From contig NZ_WPCV01000008.1 in NCBI RefSeq assembly GCF_018035235.1, positions 1 to 64,000 of the forward strand: a DNA stretch of 64,000 nt. The letters are read 5' to 3'. The stretch comes from Citrobacter sp. On2M (GTDB lineage: Bacteria; Pseudomonadota; Gammaproteobacteria; Enterobacterales; Enterobacteriaceae). The translations under genes and the position numbers were made by a program. The notes beneath the pieces were generated by a model. It saw nothing but the letters and a program-made list of their open reading frames with translations. It had not been told where the DNA came from and ran no database searches. This document shows positions 19,607-31,475 of the stretch, piece by piece (position 1 is the first letter of the stretch; each line of letters starts with the position of its first letter).

Positions 19607-21869
19607 CCTGAATCTCCTTCGACAGCTCGACAAAGAAGGCGCTGTAACCCGCCACGCGCACCACCAGCCCGGCAAAATCTTGCGGACGATGCTGTGCCTC
19701 GCGCAATGTTTCGGCATTCACCACGTTAAACTGGATGTGCTGTAGCTTAAGTTGAGTAAACGCACGCAGGAAATCTGCCAACTTGCGTAATCCCACCTCT
19801 CCTTCAAGGGTAGCTGGCGTAAACTTCACGTTCAGCAAGGTACCGTTTGAAAGCAATGTGTTATCCAGCTTACTGACCGATTTCAGCACCGCAGTCGGCC
19901 CCTGCATATCCTGTCCCAGCATCGGCGACAGGCCACCGTCTGCCAGTTGCTCTCCGGTGAAACGGCCATCCGGCGTCGCCCCCACTACCGAACCCAGCGG
20001 CACGTGAGCAGAAACGGTATACGAACCTGGCGTAAATTGCCCACCGCGCGGATTTTGGTATTTTTCTACCTCTTTACAGTAAAAACGTAGCAGTTCAGCG
20101 CTGATGTTATCCACATCATCAATATCGTTGCCGTATTTTTCAAAACGGTTGATCAACCTGGCGCGTACCTTTTCACCTTCCGGCGTGGCAAAATTGTCTT
20201 TTAATACCGACAGCAGCTCGTCAAAACTTAAGCGCTGCTGTTCGAACACCAATCCATTAAGCGCATGTAAAGAATCACTCAGGTTGGCGATACCAATACC
20301 TTGCACGCCAGAGAAGTTATAGCGTGCGCCGCCGTCGGTAATATCACAACCTTTATCCAGGCAGTCGCTGATAAACGAAGAGAGCAGCGGTACCGGCGCC
20401 CAGTCACGATGGCCGATATCGCAGATATTGCTGCCCTCCACCATTAGCGTGATGTAGTGGCTAATTTTGGCGCGAATATGCGCCAGCAGACCGTCATACG
20501 TCAGCGCGCTGTTGCCTTCGTTCTCATACAGACTGATTTCCATCACTTTCAACAGGTTGAACATGGCAATGTCATGCAAGCCGTAAGTTCTGCCCGGAAT
20601 CGACAGCTCCACACAGCCGACCACGGCGTAATCCCGCGCATCCTCCAGCGATACGCCACGGTTCAGAAACGCAGGCACCACCACTTCATCGTTAAAGATC
20701 TGCGGAATACCGGTGCCAAGACGAATGGTCTCCGCCGTCTTCATCAGGAAAGGTGTATCAATCAACGCATTGGTGCGCACGCCAAGATTTGGCTGCGGCA
20801 GTTGTACACTCTGGTAAGCATCAAGGCAGAGGAATGAGAGAACGTTTACCGCGCTGCGTCCGTTCTCCGTCAATCCGCCGAGCAGCGCGGTATATCCCGT
20901 CGGGAATCCAGCGAAATAACGCGCGCTACTGGTAGAACGCAACAATACGATGTCATTGCACTTTACCCACAATGATTCGAGGATCTCCTTTAAGAAAGCC
21001 GGATCGTCCCCCTGAGTCAGTGAGGTCTGGTAGAACGGCAGCATATACTGGTCGAAACGCCCCAGCGAAAGCGAGCTGGCGTTGGACTCATACTGCAAAA
21101 TAATATTCATGTACCAGAACAGCTGGCACGCCTGCCAGAAGGTTTGCGGCTTGTGCTGCATGTTGTGGCGGGAGTTTGCGGCAATGGCGAGCAGTTCCTG
21201 ACGACGCTGCGCATCCGGGCAATCTTCCGCCATTTTTTCTGCCAGCAGAGCGTAACGCAGAATATGGCTTTGCGAAGCTTCAAGCAGCAGCAACGCAGCC
21301 TGATAAAAGTGGTTATCCGGCTGCTGCTCGCAGTGTTGCCGCATCTGCGTGACCAGCTCACCAAGCCCGTGATTCAGCAGGCGCGGATAATCAATAATGA
21401 TATGTCCCTGCCCTTTGTCCGTCTGGTTAATGCTAAAAATCTGGGTGCTGACGGCGGCTTTTACCTCATCGGTCATCTGACCGTTGATGAAATCCTTCAT
21501 CGAGCGCTTTTCCCAGTACGGGTACAGCACATCACGATAGAGACGTTTATCTTCGTCACTAATATCAAAACGGTCCTGCGGACGCGTCGGGAACTGGTCC
21601 AGCTCTTTCAACAGCCAGTACGGATCCATCTCCGGCGACATTATTCCCGCCCGCGGCTTAACGGTACGGTTGCCTGCAATCAGCTCTTCATCACGAATCG
21701 AAATTTCAACGTACTCAAGGATATACGCGGTTGCTTTCGCCCGACGCAGAATGACCGGATCCCCTTCCGTCTGCTGATGGCTGGCGGTATACAGTTGCGC
21801 GCGCTCAAGTGAGATTTCACGATTATGTTGAAACAGAGCGGCTTTCAAACGTTGGATGCGATTGGTCAT
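19572..21869 (-). CDS. pflD: Glycyl-radical enzyme PflD (formate C-acetyltransferase-like)
   Basis: A 765-residue glycyl-radical enzyme. The radical glycine is in RVAGYSAFF (Gly741) and the thiyl cysteine in VVGCVELSIPG (Cys419). A true pyruvate formate-lyase has two adjacent cysteines; here there is one, GCVE, as in dehydratase-type relatives. The annotation as pyruvate formate-lyase is therefore historical, and the substrate is open: a diol or glycerol-type dehydratase, or another C-C lyase, fits the sequence better. It lies with its activase pflC and the Frw PTS, and must act without oxygen. A BIME separates it from frwB upstream. Confidence 0.93.
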   Translation of the reverse strand: MTNRIQRLKAALFQHNREISLERAQLYTASHQQTEGDPVILRRAKATAYILEYVEISIRDEELIAGNRTVKPRAGIMSPEMDPYWLLKELDQFPTRPQDRFDISDEDKRLYRDVLYPYWEKRSMKDFINGQMTDEVKAAVSTQIFSINQTDKGQGHIIIDYPRLLNHGLGELVTQMRQHCEQQPDNHFYQAALLLLEASQSHILRYALLAEKMAEDCPDAQRRQELLAIAANSRHNMQHKPQTFWQACQLFWYMNIILQYESNASSLSLGRFDQYMLPFYQTSLTQGDDPAFLKEILESLWVKCNDIVLLRSTSSARYFAGFPTGYTALLGGLTENGRSAVNVLSFLCLDAYQSVQLPQPNLGVRTNALIDTPFLMKTAETIRLGTGIPQIFNDEVVVPAFLNRGVSLEDARDYAVVGCVELSIPGRTYGLHDIAMFNLLKVMEISLYENEGNSALTYDGLLAHIRAKISHYITLMVEGSNICDIGHRDWAPVPLLSSFISDCLDKGCDITDGGARYNFSGVQGIGIANLSDSLHALNGLVFEQQRLSFDELLSVLKDNFATPEGEKVRARLINRFEKYGNDIDDVDNISAELLRFYCKEVEKYQNPRGGQFTPGSYTVSAHVPLGSVVGATPDGRFTGEQLADGGLSPMLGQDMQGPTAVLKSVSKLDNTLLSNGTLLNVKFTPATLEGEVGLRKLADFLRAFTQLKLQHIQFNVVNAETLREAQHRPQDFAGLVVRVAGYSAFFVELSKEIQDDIIRRTAHQL

Positions 21870-21892
21870 GAAAAACTCCTGTGGGCAAGCTT

Positions 21893-21975
21893 GTTGCCTG
21901 ATGGCGGCGTGAACGCCTTATCTGGCCTACAGGATTAATAGCGTAGGACAGATAAGCTTGCGCCATCGGGCATTC
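21893..21975. repeat. BIME (two REP units) between frwB and pflD
   Basis: Two head-to-head REP units: TTGCCTGATGGCGGCGTGAA...TATCTGGCCTAC at 21894-21930 and GTAGGACAGATAAGCTTGCG...CATCGGGCA at 21942-21972. It fills the gap inside the frw-pfl operon and could set different message levels for the PTS and enzyme genes. Confidence 0.85.
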
Positions 21976-21980
21976 TAAAG

Positions 21981-22301
21981 TTAAGCGGTTTGCGCAAGGT
22001 GTGCGCCAATCTTGTTCATGATGGCGTCGGCGCGTTTCACTGCATCGCTGATGTTGACGCGAACGATAGTTTTGCCCGCAAAACGCTCTTCAAACTTAAT
22101 ACCAATGTCCTTGGTCAGAATGACCATGTCGGCCTCAGCCACATCCGCCAGGGTCAGTTCGTTTTCCAGACCGATCGACCCCTGAGTCTCAACCTTTACG
22201 TCCCAACCTTTGGCTTTAGCGGCGCTTTCCAACGCTTCGGCTGCCATATAGGTGTGAGCAACGCCAGAAGGACATGCGGTTACTGCGATAATCTTAGTCA
22301 T
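21981..22301 (-). CDS. frwB: PTS fructose-like EIIB component FrwB
   Basis: Cytoplasmic EIIB of the fructose family, 106 residues as in E. coli. The phosphocysteine site is TACPSGVAHTYMAAE (Cys10). It takes phosphate from the EIIA part of PtsA and passes it to sugar entering through FrwC. It starts 14 bases after the frwC stop on the same strand. Confidence 0.95.
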   Translation of the reverse strand: MTKIIAVTACPSGVAHTYMAAEALESAAKAKGWDVKVETQGSIGLENELTLADVAEADMVILTKDIGIKFEERFAGKTIVRVNISDAVKRADAIMNKIGAHLAQTA

Positions 22302-22315
22302 GACTCTTTCCTCAC

Positions 22316-23395
22316 TTAATTCATTTCAAAATCTAAATCCAGATCGTCCTCTTTCTGCTCGACCTGAGACACTTTTTTCCGTGCCAGACTTTTCAGTACG
22401 TTAACGCACACGGCGGTCACCACAGCACCAACGGCAACCGCCGCGATATAACCCAGTTTTCCTTCCACAACGGGCAGAACAATCAGCCCACCCCAACCGG
22501 CATAACACTGCGCTCCAAACAGGGCGGCGGTTACTGTGCCACAGGCTGAGCCAACCATAATGGATGGGATAACGCGCAGCGGATCGGCGGCGGCAAATGG
22601 AATCGCGCCTTCCGTTACGCCAACGCAGCCCATCACTAGCGCAGCTTTACCGGCTTCACGTTCTTCAGAAGAGAAATTCTTGCGGCCAATCAGCGTCGCC
22701 AGCCCTAAGCCCAACGGAGGCACGCAGATCCCCACAGCGGCAATAGCGACCACGGTATAAACCCCTTGCGACACACAAATCAGCATGAAGGCATAAGCAA
22801 CTTTGTTGACGGGACCACCCATATCAAATGCCAGCATGAGGCCTAAAATAACGGCCAACACGACAATGCTCCCCTGCTGCATCCCCTGCAGCCACTCGGT
22901 CAGACTCGTAGTTAATGCGCCAACGGGTTCTCCCAGGCCCCACATCATGATGCCTGCGGTAATAAACGTGCCGACAATAGGAATAACGAAGATAGGCATT
23001 ACCGAACGCAATACCTTATGTACGGGGATTTTCTTCAGATAATGGACGACAATACCGCCAATAATCCCGGCGATTAGTGCGCCGAAAAAACCTGCGCCGA
23101 AGCTGTTTCCCACCCATGCGCCAATCGCACAAGGGGCCAGAGCGGAACGCTCGGCAATGGAATAACCGATATACGCGGCAAGGAATGGCACCATCAGCGT
23201 CAGCCCTGCAACGCCAATATCAAACAGCTTCTTGAGATTAGGATCCGTTGCGGCGTCCGGTACCGCGCCCTTGCCATACAGCATGACGGAGACCGCCAGT
23301 AAAATACCACCCGCCACGACAAAAGGGATCATATGCGAAACACCGGTCATCAGGTGCTGACGGGTATTTTTCAGGATCTGCACCAACTCTTTCAT
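22316..23395 (-). CDS. frwC: PTS fructose-like EIIC permease FrwC
   Basis: Membrane-embedded EIIC of the fructose family, 359 residues, with about nine or ten hydrophobic segments and the conserved GGPVNKVAYAF and EGAIPFAAADP motifs. It carries sugar across the inner membrane while FrwB or FrwD phosphorylates it; the real sugar is not known. First gene of the frwC-frwB-pflD-pflC-frwD unit, divergent from ptsA across 307 bases. Confidence 0.95.
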   Translation of the reverse strand: MKELVQILKNTRQHLMTGVSHMIPFVVAGGILLAVSVMLYGKGAVPDAATDPNLKKLFDIGVAGLTLMVPFLAAYIGYSIAERSALAPCAIGAWVGNSFGAGFFGALIAGIIGGIVVHYLKKIPVHKVLRSVMPIFVIPIVGTFITAGIMMWGLGEPVGALTTSLTEWLQGMQQGSIVVLAVILGLMLAFDMGGPVNKVAYAFMLICVSQGVYTVVAIAAVGICVPPLGLGLATLIGRKNFSSEEREAGKAALVMGCVGVTEGAIPFAAADPLRVIPSIMVGSACGTVTAALFGAQCYAGWGGLIVLPVVEGKLGYIAAVAVGAVVTAVCVNVLKSLARKKVSQVEQKEDDLDLDFEMN

Positions 23396-23577
23396 AAGTC
23401 GCTCCCGGGCTGCCTACAGCCCATATCCATAAGGTTGTTGGGGAAAACAATAGGCAATCCGTAGCGACGCAAACAGTGGATAAAAAGGCCATTTGCTGGA
23501 TTTTTGTAATATCAGTACAAAAATGCGATCCGACTCATAACTTGCGGCTTCTCGGAATTTATAAGGAACACACTGAC

Positions 23578-23595
23578 TTGTGAGGGATATCTCAC
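23578..23595. promoter_or_regulatory. Candidate CRP site between frwC and ptsA
   Basis: TGTGA-GGGATA-TCTCA (23579-23594) fits the CRP consensus TGTGA-N6-TCACA with one mismatch, in the middle of the 307-base divergent gap (23396-23702). This position could serve both directions. Nothing else in the gap is recognisable beyond AT-rich promoter-like sequence. Confidence 0.5.
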
Positions 23596-23702
23596 TTTGA
23601 TGGTTACATTACATTTATCCAGTTTTTGGCAGATTTATCACATGGCAAGCTCAGGCGTTGCCCTTTTATCCTGTAGCGAGAACTCGTTATGGGAGAGAGG
23701 CG

Positions 23703-26204
23703 ATGGCCCTGATTGTGGAATTTACCTGTGAGCTGCCCAATGGCGTACATGCCCGTCCGGCAAGCCACGTTGAGACACTGTGCAATACGTTTACCTCACA
23801 CATTGAGTGGCATAACCTGCGCACCGACCGTAAGGGCAATGCCAAAAGCGCGCTCGCGTTGATTGGCACCGACACGCTGGCTGGCGATAGCTGCAAGCTG
23901 TTGATTTCAGGCGCTGATGAGCTGGCTGCCCATCAGCGCCTGAGCCAGTGGCTGCGTGATGAGTTTCCACACTGTGATGCGCCGCTGGCGGAGATCAAAA
24001 ACAGCGAACTGGAGCCGCTTCCCGCATCGTTGACCAACCTGAATCCTCAGCTGTTTCGTGCTCGCGCCGTTTGCAGCGGCAGTGCAGGCGGTGTTCTGAA
24101 CCGGCTTTCCTCACTGGATCTCAACGCGCTGGATTCCCTCCCATCCGCGAAAGACATTGAAACCGAGCAAGCAGCGCTGGATAACGGTTTAACGCTACTG
24201 ATGAAAAACCTTGAATTCCGCTTGCTCGACAGCGACGGCGCGACCAGTGCGATTCTGGAAGCACATCGCTCGCTGGCGGGCGATACATCATTGCGTCAGC
24301 ACCTGCTTGCCGGAGTATCACGCGGGTTAAGCTGCGCTCAGGCGGTTGTCGAAAGCGCCGGGCATTTCTGTGATGAATTCACCCGCTCCAGCAGCAGTTA
24401 TTTACAGGAACGTGCGCTGGACGTACGCGACGTCTGTTTCCAGCTCCTGCAGCAAATTTATGGCGAACAACGTTTCCCCGCACCGGGGAAGCTGACCCAG
24501 CCGACTGTCTGTATGGCTGATGAACTCACACCCAGCCAGTTCCTCGAACTGGACAAAACACTGCTGAAAGGCTTGTTGTTGAAAAGCGGCGGTACCACCT
24601 CGCACACGGTGATTCTCGCCCGCTCATTCAACATTCCTACGCTGGTTGGCGTAGATATTGAAGTCTTGACGCCATGGCTGCAGAAAATGGTTTATATCGA
24701 TGGGAACGCAGGCGCGATTATCGTTGCACCAGATGAACCCGTCGTACGTTACTATCAGCAGGAAATGCGTGTACAAAATGCTCTGCGTGAACAGCAACGT
24801 ATCTGGCTGACCCAGGAGGCGCGTACGACGGATGGCATCCGCATGGAAGTCGCCGCTAACATCGCCCACTCCGTGGAGGCGCAATCCGCCTTTGGTAACG
24901 GTGCCGAAGCGGTTGGGTTATTCCGTACAGAAATGCTTTATATGGACCGTTCCTGCGCCCCGAATGAAAATGAGCTATACAACATTTTCTGCCAGGCGCT
25001 GGAGCCTGCACAGGGGCGCAGCATTATTGTACGCACCATGGATATCGGTGGTGATAAACCCGTTGATTACCTGAATATTCCTGCCGAAGCCAACCCGTTT
25101 CTCGGCTATCGTGCGGTGCGTATCTATGAAGAATATGCCGCGCTGTTCACCACCCAGTTGCGCTCAATCCTCCGCGCATCGGCCCACGGTAGCCTAAAAA
25201 TCATGATCCCAATGATCTCCTCGATGGAAGAGATCCTGTGGGTCAAAGAGAAGCTGGCAGAGGCTAAGCAGCAGCTACGTAACGAACATATTCCGTTTGA
25301 TGAGAAGATCCAGCTTGGCATTATGCTGGAGGTTCCTTCAGTGATGTTCATCATTGATCAATGCTGTGAAGAGATTGATTTCTTTAGTATTGGCAGCAAT
25401 GACCTGACACAATATCTGCTGGCGGTCGACCGCGACAACGCCAAAGTCACCCGCCACTACAACAGCCTGAATCCGGCCTTCCTGCGCGCACTGGATTTCG
25501 CCGTGCAGGCGGTACATCGTCAAGGAAAATGGATTGGCCTGTGCGGCGAATTGGGCGCCAAAGGTTCAGTGCTACCCCTGCTGATCGGATTGGGGCTGGA
25601 CGAGATCAGCATGAGCGCCCCGTCAATTCCCGCCGCTAAAGCACGCATGGCGCAACTCGACAGCCGCGCCTGCCGTCAGTTGCTGAATCAGGCGATGGCC
25701 TGTCGTACCTCACTCGAAGTGGAACATCTGCTGGCTCAGTTCCGCATGACCCAACAGGATACGCCTCTGGTTACCGCCGAGTGCATCACACTGGATAGCG
25801 ACTGGCGCAGCAAAGAAGAGGTCATTAAAGGCATGACCGACAATCTGCTGCTGGCCAATCGCTGCCGTTACCCGCGCAAGCTGGAGACCGATCTGTGGGC
25901 TCGCGAAGCGGTGTTCTCCACGGGTCTGGGCTTTAGCTTTGCCATTCCACACAGCAAATCTGAACATATTGAGCAGTCGACCATCAGCGTGGCGCGCCTT
26001 AAAGCACCGGTACGCTGGGGCGATGACGATGCGCAGTTCATCATTATGCTGACGCTCAACAAGCACGCCGCAGGTGACCAGCATATGCGTATCTTCTCGC
26101 GCCTGGCACGCCGCATTATGCACGAAGAATTCCGCAACGCGCTGGTTAACGCCGCCTCTGCCGAGGCTATCGCCAGCCTGCTGCAACATGAACTTGAACT
26201 TTAA
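23703..26204 (+). CDS. ptsA: Fused HPr-EI-EIIA(Fru) multiphosphoryl transfer protein PtsA (FrwA)
   Basis: An 833-residue fusion that carries the whole soluble phosphate chain of a PTS. HPr-like domain with the phospho-His in NGVHARPASH (His16); enzyme I domain with GGTTSHTVILARS (His301), GLFRTEMLYM and the PEP-binding C-terminal barrel (GSNDLTQY, GLCGELGA); then an EIIA-fructose domain with SFAIPHSKSEH (His750). I chose the ATG at 23703 behind GGGAGAGAGG; the frame opens 15 codons earlier. With FrwC and FrwB/FrwD this forms a self-contained system that need not use the general PtsHI. fsaB and gldA follow closely. Confidence 0.95.
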   Translation: MALIVEFTCELPNGVHARPASHVETLCNTFTSHIEWHNLRTDRKGNAKSALALIGTDTLAGDSCKLLISGADELAAHQRLSQWLRDEFPHCDAPLAEIKNSELEPLPASLTNLNPQLFRARAVCSGSAGGVLNRLSSLDLNALDSLPSAKDIETEQAALDNGLTLLMKNLEFRLLDSDGATSAILEAHRSLAGDTSLRQHLLAGVSRGLSCAQAVVESAGHFCDEFTRSSSSYLQERALDVRDVCFQLLQQIYGEQRFPAPGKLTQPTVCMADELTPSQFLELDKTLLKGLLLKSGGTTSHTVILARSFNIPTLVGVDIEVLTPWLQKMVYIDGNAGAIIVAPDEPVVRYYQQEMRVQNALREQQRIWLTQEARTTDGIRMEVAANIAHSVEAQSAFGNGAEAVGLFRTEMLYMDRSCAPNENELYNIFCQALEPAQGRSIIVRTMDIGGDKPVDYLNIPAEANPFLGYRAVRIYEEYAALFTTQLRSILRASAHGSLKIMIPMISSMEEILWVKEKLAEAKQQLRNEHIPFDEKIQLGIMLEVPSVMFIIDQCCEEIDFFSIGSNDLTQYLLAVDRDNAKVTRHYNSLNPAFLRALDFAVQAVHRQGKWIGLCGELGAKGSVLPLLIGLGLDEISMSAPSIPAAKARMAQLDSRACRQLLNQAMACRTSLEVEHLLAQFRMTQQDTPLVTAECITLDSDWRSKEEVIKGMTDNLLLANRCRYPRKLETDLWAREAVFSTGLGFSFAIPHSKSEHIEQSTISVARLKAPVRWGDDDAQFIIMLTLNKHAAGDQHMRIFSRLARRIMHEEFRNALVNAASAEAIASLLQHELEL

Positions 26205-26219
26205 AGAGGGTGTTTTTGT

Positions 26220-26882
26220 ATGGAACTTTACCTTGATACCGCCAACGTCGCGGAAGTTGAACGTCTGGCACGCATCTTTCCTATCGCGGGTGTCACCACC
26301 AACCCAAGCATTGTAGCAGCAAGCAAAGAATCCATCTGGGATGTGCTGCCGCGCCTGCAAAACGCCATTGGCAAAGAGAGCATTCTGTTTGCCCAAACTA
26401 TGAGCCGCGACGCGCAGGGCATGGTGGAGGAAGCCAAACGGTTGAGTCACGCTATACCCGGCCTGGTAGTGAAAATCCCCGTAACGTCTGAAGGTCTGGC
26501 CGCAATCAAGATGCTGAAAAAGGAAGGTATCACCACGCTGGGAACCGCTGTGTACAGCGCCTCTCAAGGGCTGCTGGCAGCGCTGGCGGGAGCTAAATAC
26601 GTCGCGCCTTACGTTAACCGTATTGATGCTCAGGGCGGCGATGGAATTCGCACGGTACAAGAACTGCAAACATTGCTGGAACTGCATGCGCCAAACAGCA
26701 TGGTACTGGCGGCCAGCTTTAAAACTCCGCGTCAGGCGCTGGATTGCTTGCTGGCAGGATGTGAAGCAATCACTCTGCCATTAGACGTAGCGCAACAAAT
26801 GCTCAATACCCCTGCGGTAGAGTCAGCAATAGAGAAGTTTGAGCAGGACTGGAACAACGCATTTGGTCACATCAACCTGTGA
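26220..26882 (+). CDS. fsaB: Fructose-6-phosphate aldolase FsaB (TalC)
   Basis: Class I aldolase of the small transaldolase family, reversibly cleaving fructose 6-phosphate to dihydroxyacetone and glyceraldehyde 3-phosphate in vitro. It has 220 residues. The Schiff-base lysine is in VVKIPVT (Lys85); N-terminal LDTANVAEV and GVTTNPS form the active site floor. It starts 15 bases after ptsA, 12 bases before gldA. Dihydroxyacetone made here is a natural partner of the neighbour GldA. Confidence 0.96.
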   Translation: MELYLDTANVAEVERLARIFPIAGVTTNPSIVAASKESIWDVLPRLQNAIGKESILFAQTMSRDAQGMVEEAKRLSHAIPGLVVKIPVTSEGLAAIKMLKKEGITTLGTAVYSASQGLLAALAGAKYVAPYVNRIDAQGGDGIRTVQELQTLLELHAPNSMVLAASFKTPRQALDCLLAGCEAITLPLDVAQQMLNTPAVESAIEKFEQDWNNAFGHINL

Positions 26883-26894
26883 GGTAAATAAAGT

Positions 26895-27998
26895 ATGGAT
26901 CGCATTATTCAATCGCCTGGTAAGTACATCCAGGGTGCCGATGTTATTACCCGTCTTGGCAGCTACCTCAAACCACTGGCAGAGCGCTGGCTGGTCGTTG
27001 GGGACAAGTTTGTCTTAGGCTTCGCCCAACCAGCACTGGAAAAAAGCTTCCAGGATGCCGGACTGACGCTGGAGATTGCACCATTTGGCGGCGAGTGTTC
27101 ACAAAACGAAATCGACCGTCTGCGCGGCGTAGCGGAAAAAGCGCAATGTGGCGCAGTACTCGGTATTGGCGGCGGTAAAACGCTGGATACCGCCAAAGCG
27201 CTGGCGCACTTTATGAGCGTGCCTGTCGCCATTGCGCCAACCATCGCTTCCACCGATGCACCGTGTAGCGCGCTGTCCGTTATTTACACCGACGCGGGTG
27301 AATTCGACCGCTATTTGTTGCTGCCGAACAACCCGGACAGGGTCATTGTTGATACTAAAATTGTCGCGGGCGCACCGGCGCGTCTGTTAGCCGCGGGTAT
27401 TGGCGATGCGCTGGCGACCTGGTTCGAAGCACGCGCCTGTTCGCGCAGCGGTGCCACCACCATGGCAGGCGGTCAATGTACTCAGGCGGCGTTGGCACTG
27501 GCTGAGCTGTGCTTTAATACGCTAATAGAAGAAGGTGAAAAAGCGATGCTGGCCGCCGAGCAGCATGTGGTCACGCCTGCGCTGGAGCGTGTGATTGAAG
27601 CCAACACCTATCTGAGTGGCGTCGGTTTTGAAAGCGGCGGTCTGGCTGCGGCACACGCCATTCATAATGGACTGACGGCAATCCCGGATGCGCACCACTA
27701 CTACCACGGCGAAAAAGTGGCTTTCGGTACGCTGACGCAACTGGTGCTGGAAAACGCGCCGGTCGATGAAATTGAAACCGTTGCGGCACTGTGCCATTCA
27801 GTTGGTTTGCCAATTACGCTGGCGCAGCTGGATATCAAACAGGATATCCCGACGAAAATGCGCATTGTGGCAGAAGCCGCTTGTGCAGAAGGCGAAACCA
27901 TCCACAACATGCCTGGCGGCGCAACCCCAGATCAGGTGTATGCCGCCCTGTTGGTGGCCGACCAGTACGGCCAACGTTACCTGCAAGAGTGGGAATAA
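26895..27998 (+). CDS. gldA: Glycerol dehydrogenase GldA
   Basis: Zinc-dependent, NAD-linked iron-containing-ADH family enzyme that interconverts glycerol and dihydroxyacetone and also reduces hydroxyacetone and methylglyoxal. It has 367 residues. The NAD loop [12 protein letters not shown] is near residue 94; the metal site is formed by [21 protein letters not shown] and [12 protein letters not shown]. Last gene of ptsA-fsaB-gldA, ending in a strong terminator at 28009. In E. coli yijF and yijE lie between it and katG; they are absent here. Confidence 0.96.
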   Translation: MDRIIQSPGKYIQGADVITRLGSYLKPLAERWLVVGDKFVLGFAQPALEKSFQDAGLTLEIAPFGGECSQNEIDRLRGVAEKAQCGAVLGIGGGKTLDTAKALAHFMSVPVAIAPTIASTDAPCSALSVIYTDAGEFDRYLLLPNNPDRVIVDTKIVAGAPARLLAAGIGDALATWFEARACSRSGATTMAGGQCTQAALALAELCFNTLIEEGEKAMLAAEQHVVTPALERVIEANTYLSGVGFESGGLAAAHAIHNGLTAIPDAHHYYHGEKVAFGTLTQLVLENAPVDEIETVAALCHSVGLPITLAQLDIKQDIPTKMRIVAEAACAEGETIHNMPGGATPDQVYAALLVADQYGQRYLQEWE

Positions 27999-28007
27999 CC
28001 TGCCAAT

Positions 28008-28038
28008 AAAAAATCCCCGCAAATGCGGGGATTTTTTA
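28008..28038. terminator. Terminator after gldA
   Basis: AATCCCCGC-AAAT-GCGGGGATT with A-run before and T-run after: works on the plus strand for gldA and probably on the minus strand for katG. Confidence 0.92.
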
Positions 28039-28046
28039 TTCCTACC

Positions 28047-28079
28047 ATGCCGGACCCGCGCAAGCGGCATCCGGCATCG
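28047..28079. repeat. REP palindrome between gldA and katG
   Basis: ATGCCGGACCCGCG / CGGCATCCGGCAT, a single REP unit in the 85-base gap between the two converging genes. Confidence 0.8.
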
Positions 28080-28083
28080 TCTG

Positions 28084-30264
<2,181 letters not shown>

Positions 30265-30292
30265 CTATATGCTCCCTTTACAGTGTTCTGAC

Positions 30293-30350
30293 TACGATAT
30301 ACACCACCAGAGATAAGATATAGTCGAAATAACCCACAGATTCGATAGCT
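30293..30350 (-). promoter_or_regulatory. katG promoter region with likely OxyR site
   Basis: ATAG-like elements (GATATAGTCG and TTCGATAGCTAATTCC) are spaced across about 45 bases upstream of katG, as in the E. coli katG promoter where OxyR binds. The motif is degenerate, so the call rests on position and resemblance. Confidence 0.5.
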
Positions 30351-30394
30351 AATTCCTTTTATATTTTGCGTTACAGAGATGTAGATCAAAATGA

Positions 30395-30422
30395 TCAAAA
30401 AAAGCCCTCCGTAGAGGGCTGA
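30395..30422 (-). terminator. Terminator after metF
   Basis: On the minus strand AGCCCTCT-ACG-GAGGGCT is followed by seven T, ten bases after the metF stop. Confidence 0.92.
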
Positions 30423-30430
30423 GTATCTGT

Positions 30431-31321
<891 letters not shown>

Positions 31322-31367
31322 TTACCTCATCAATCTTTTGTTGTTATATGTTGTGTTGTGAACTGCT

Positions 31368-31399
31368 ATACGTTTAGACGTCTAGATGTAAAAATGACG
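31368..31399. promoter_or_regulatory. Met boxes (MetJ operator) upstream of metF
   Basis: Consecutive 8-bp units resembling AGACGTCT: ATACGTTT, AGACGTCT (perfect, 31376-31383), AGATGTAA and AAATGACG. Units lie end to end, as MetJ needs for cooperative binding. Confidence 0.85.
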
Positions 31400-31475
31400 G
31401 AAAAGCATGCTGGCGTCAACACAAAAATCATCGCCAAAGGTGAGGAATACTCAGCCAACGTGAAAAAAATTCACA

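Noticed and set aside
21893-21975. CRISPR-like repetition
   Set aside because: Only two inverted REP units, no regular direct repeats with unique spacers, and no cas genes in the window.
25710-26687. 325-codon antisense frame across ptsA and fsaB
   Set aside because: It spans two real genes and the gap between them; composition is that of a shadow frame (His/Gln/Phe-rich), with no start signal.
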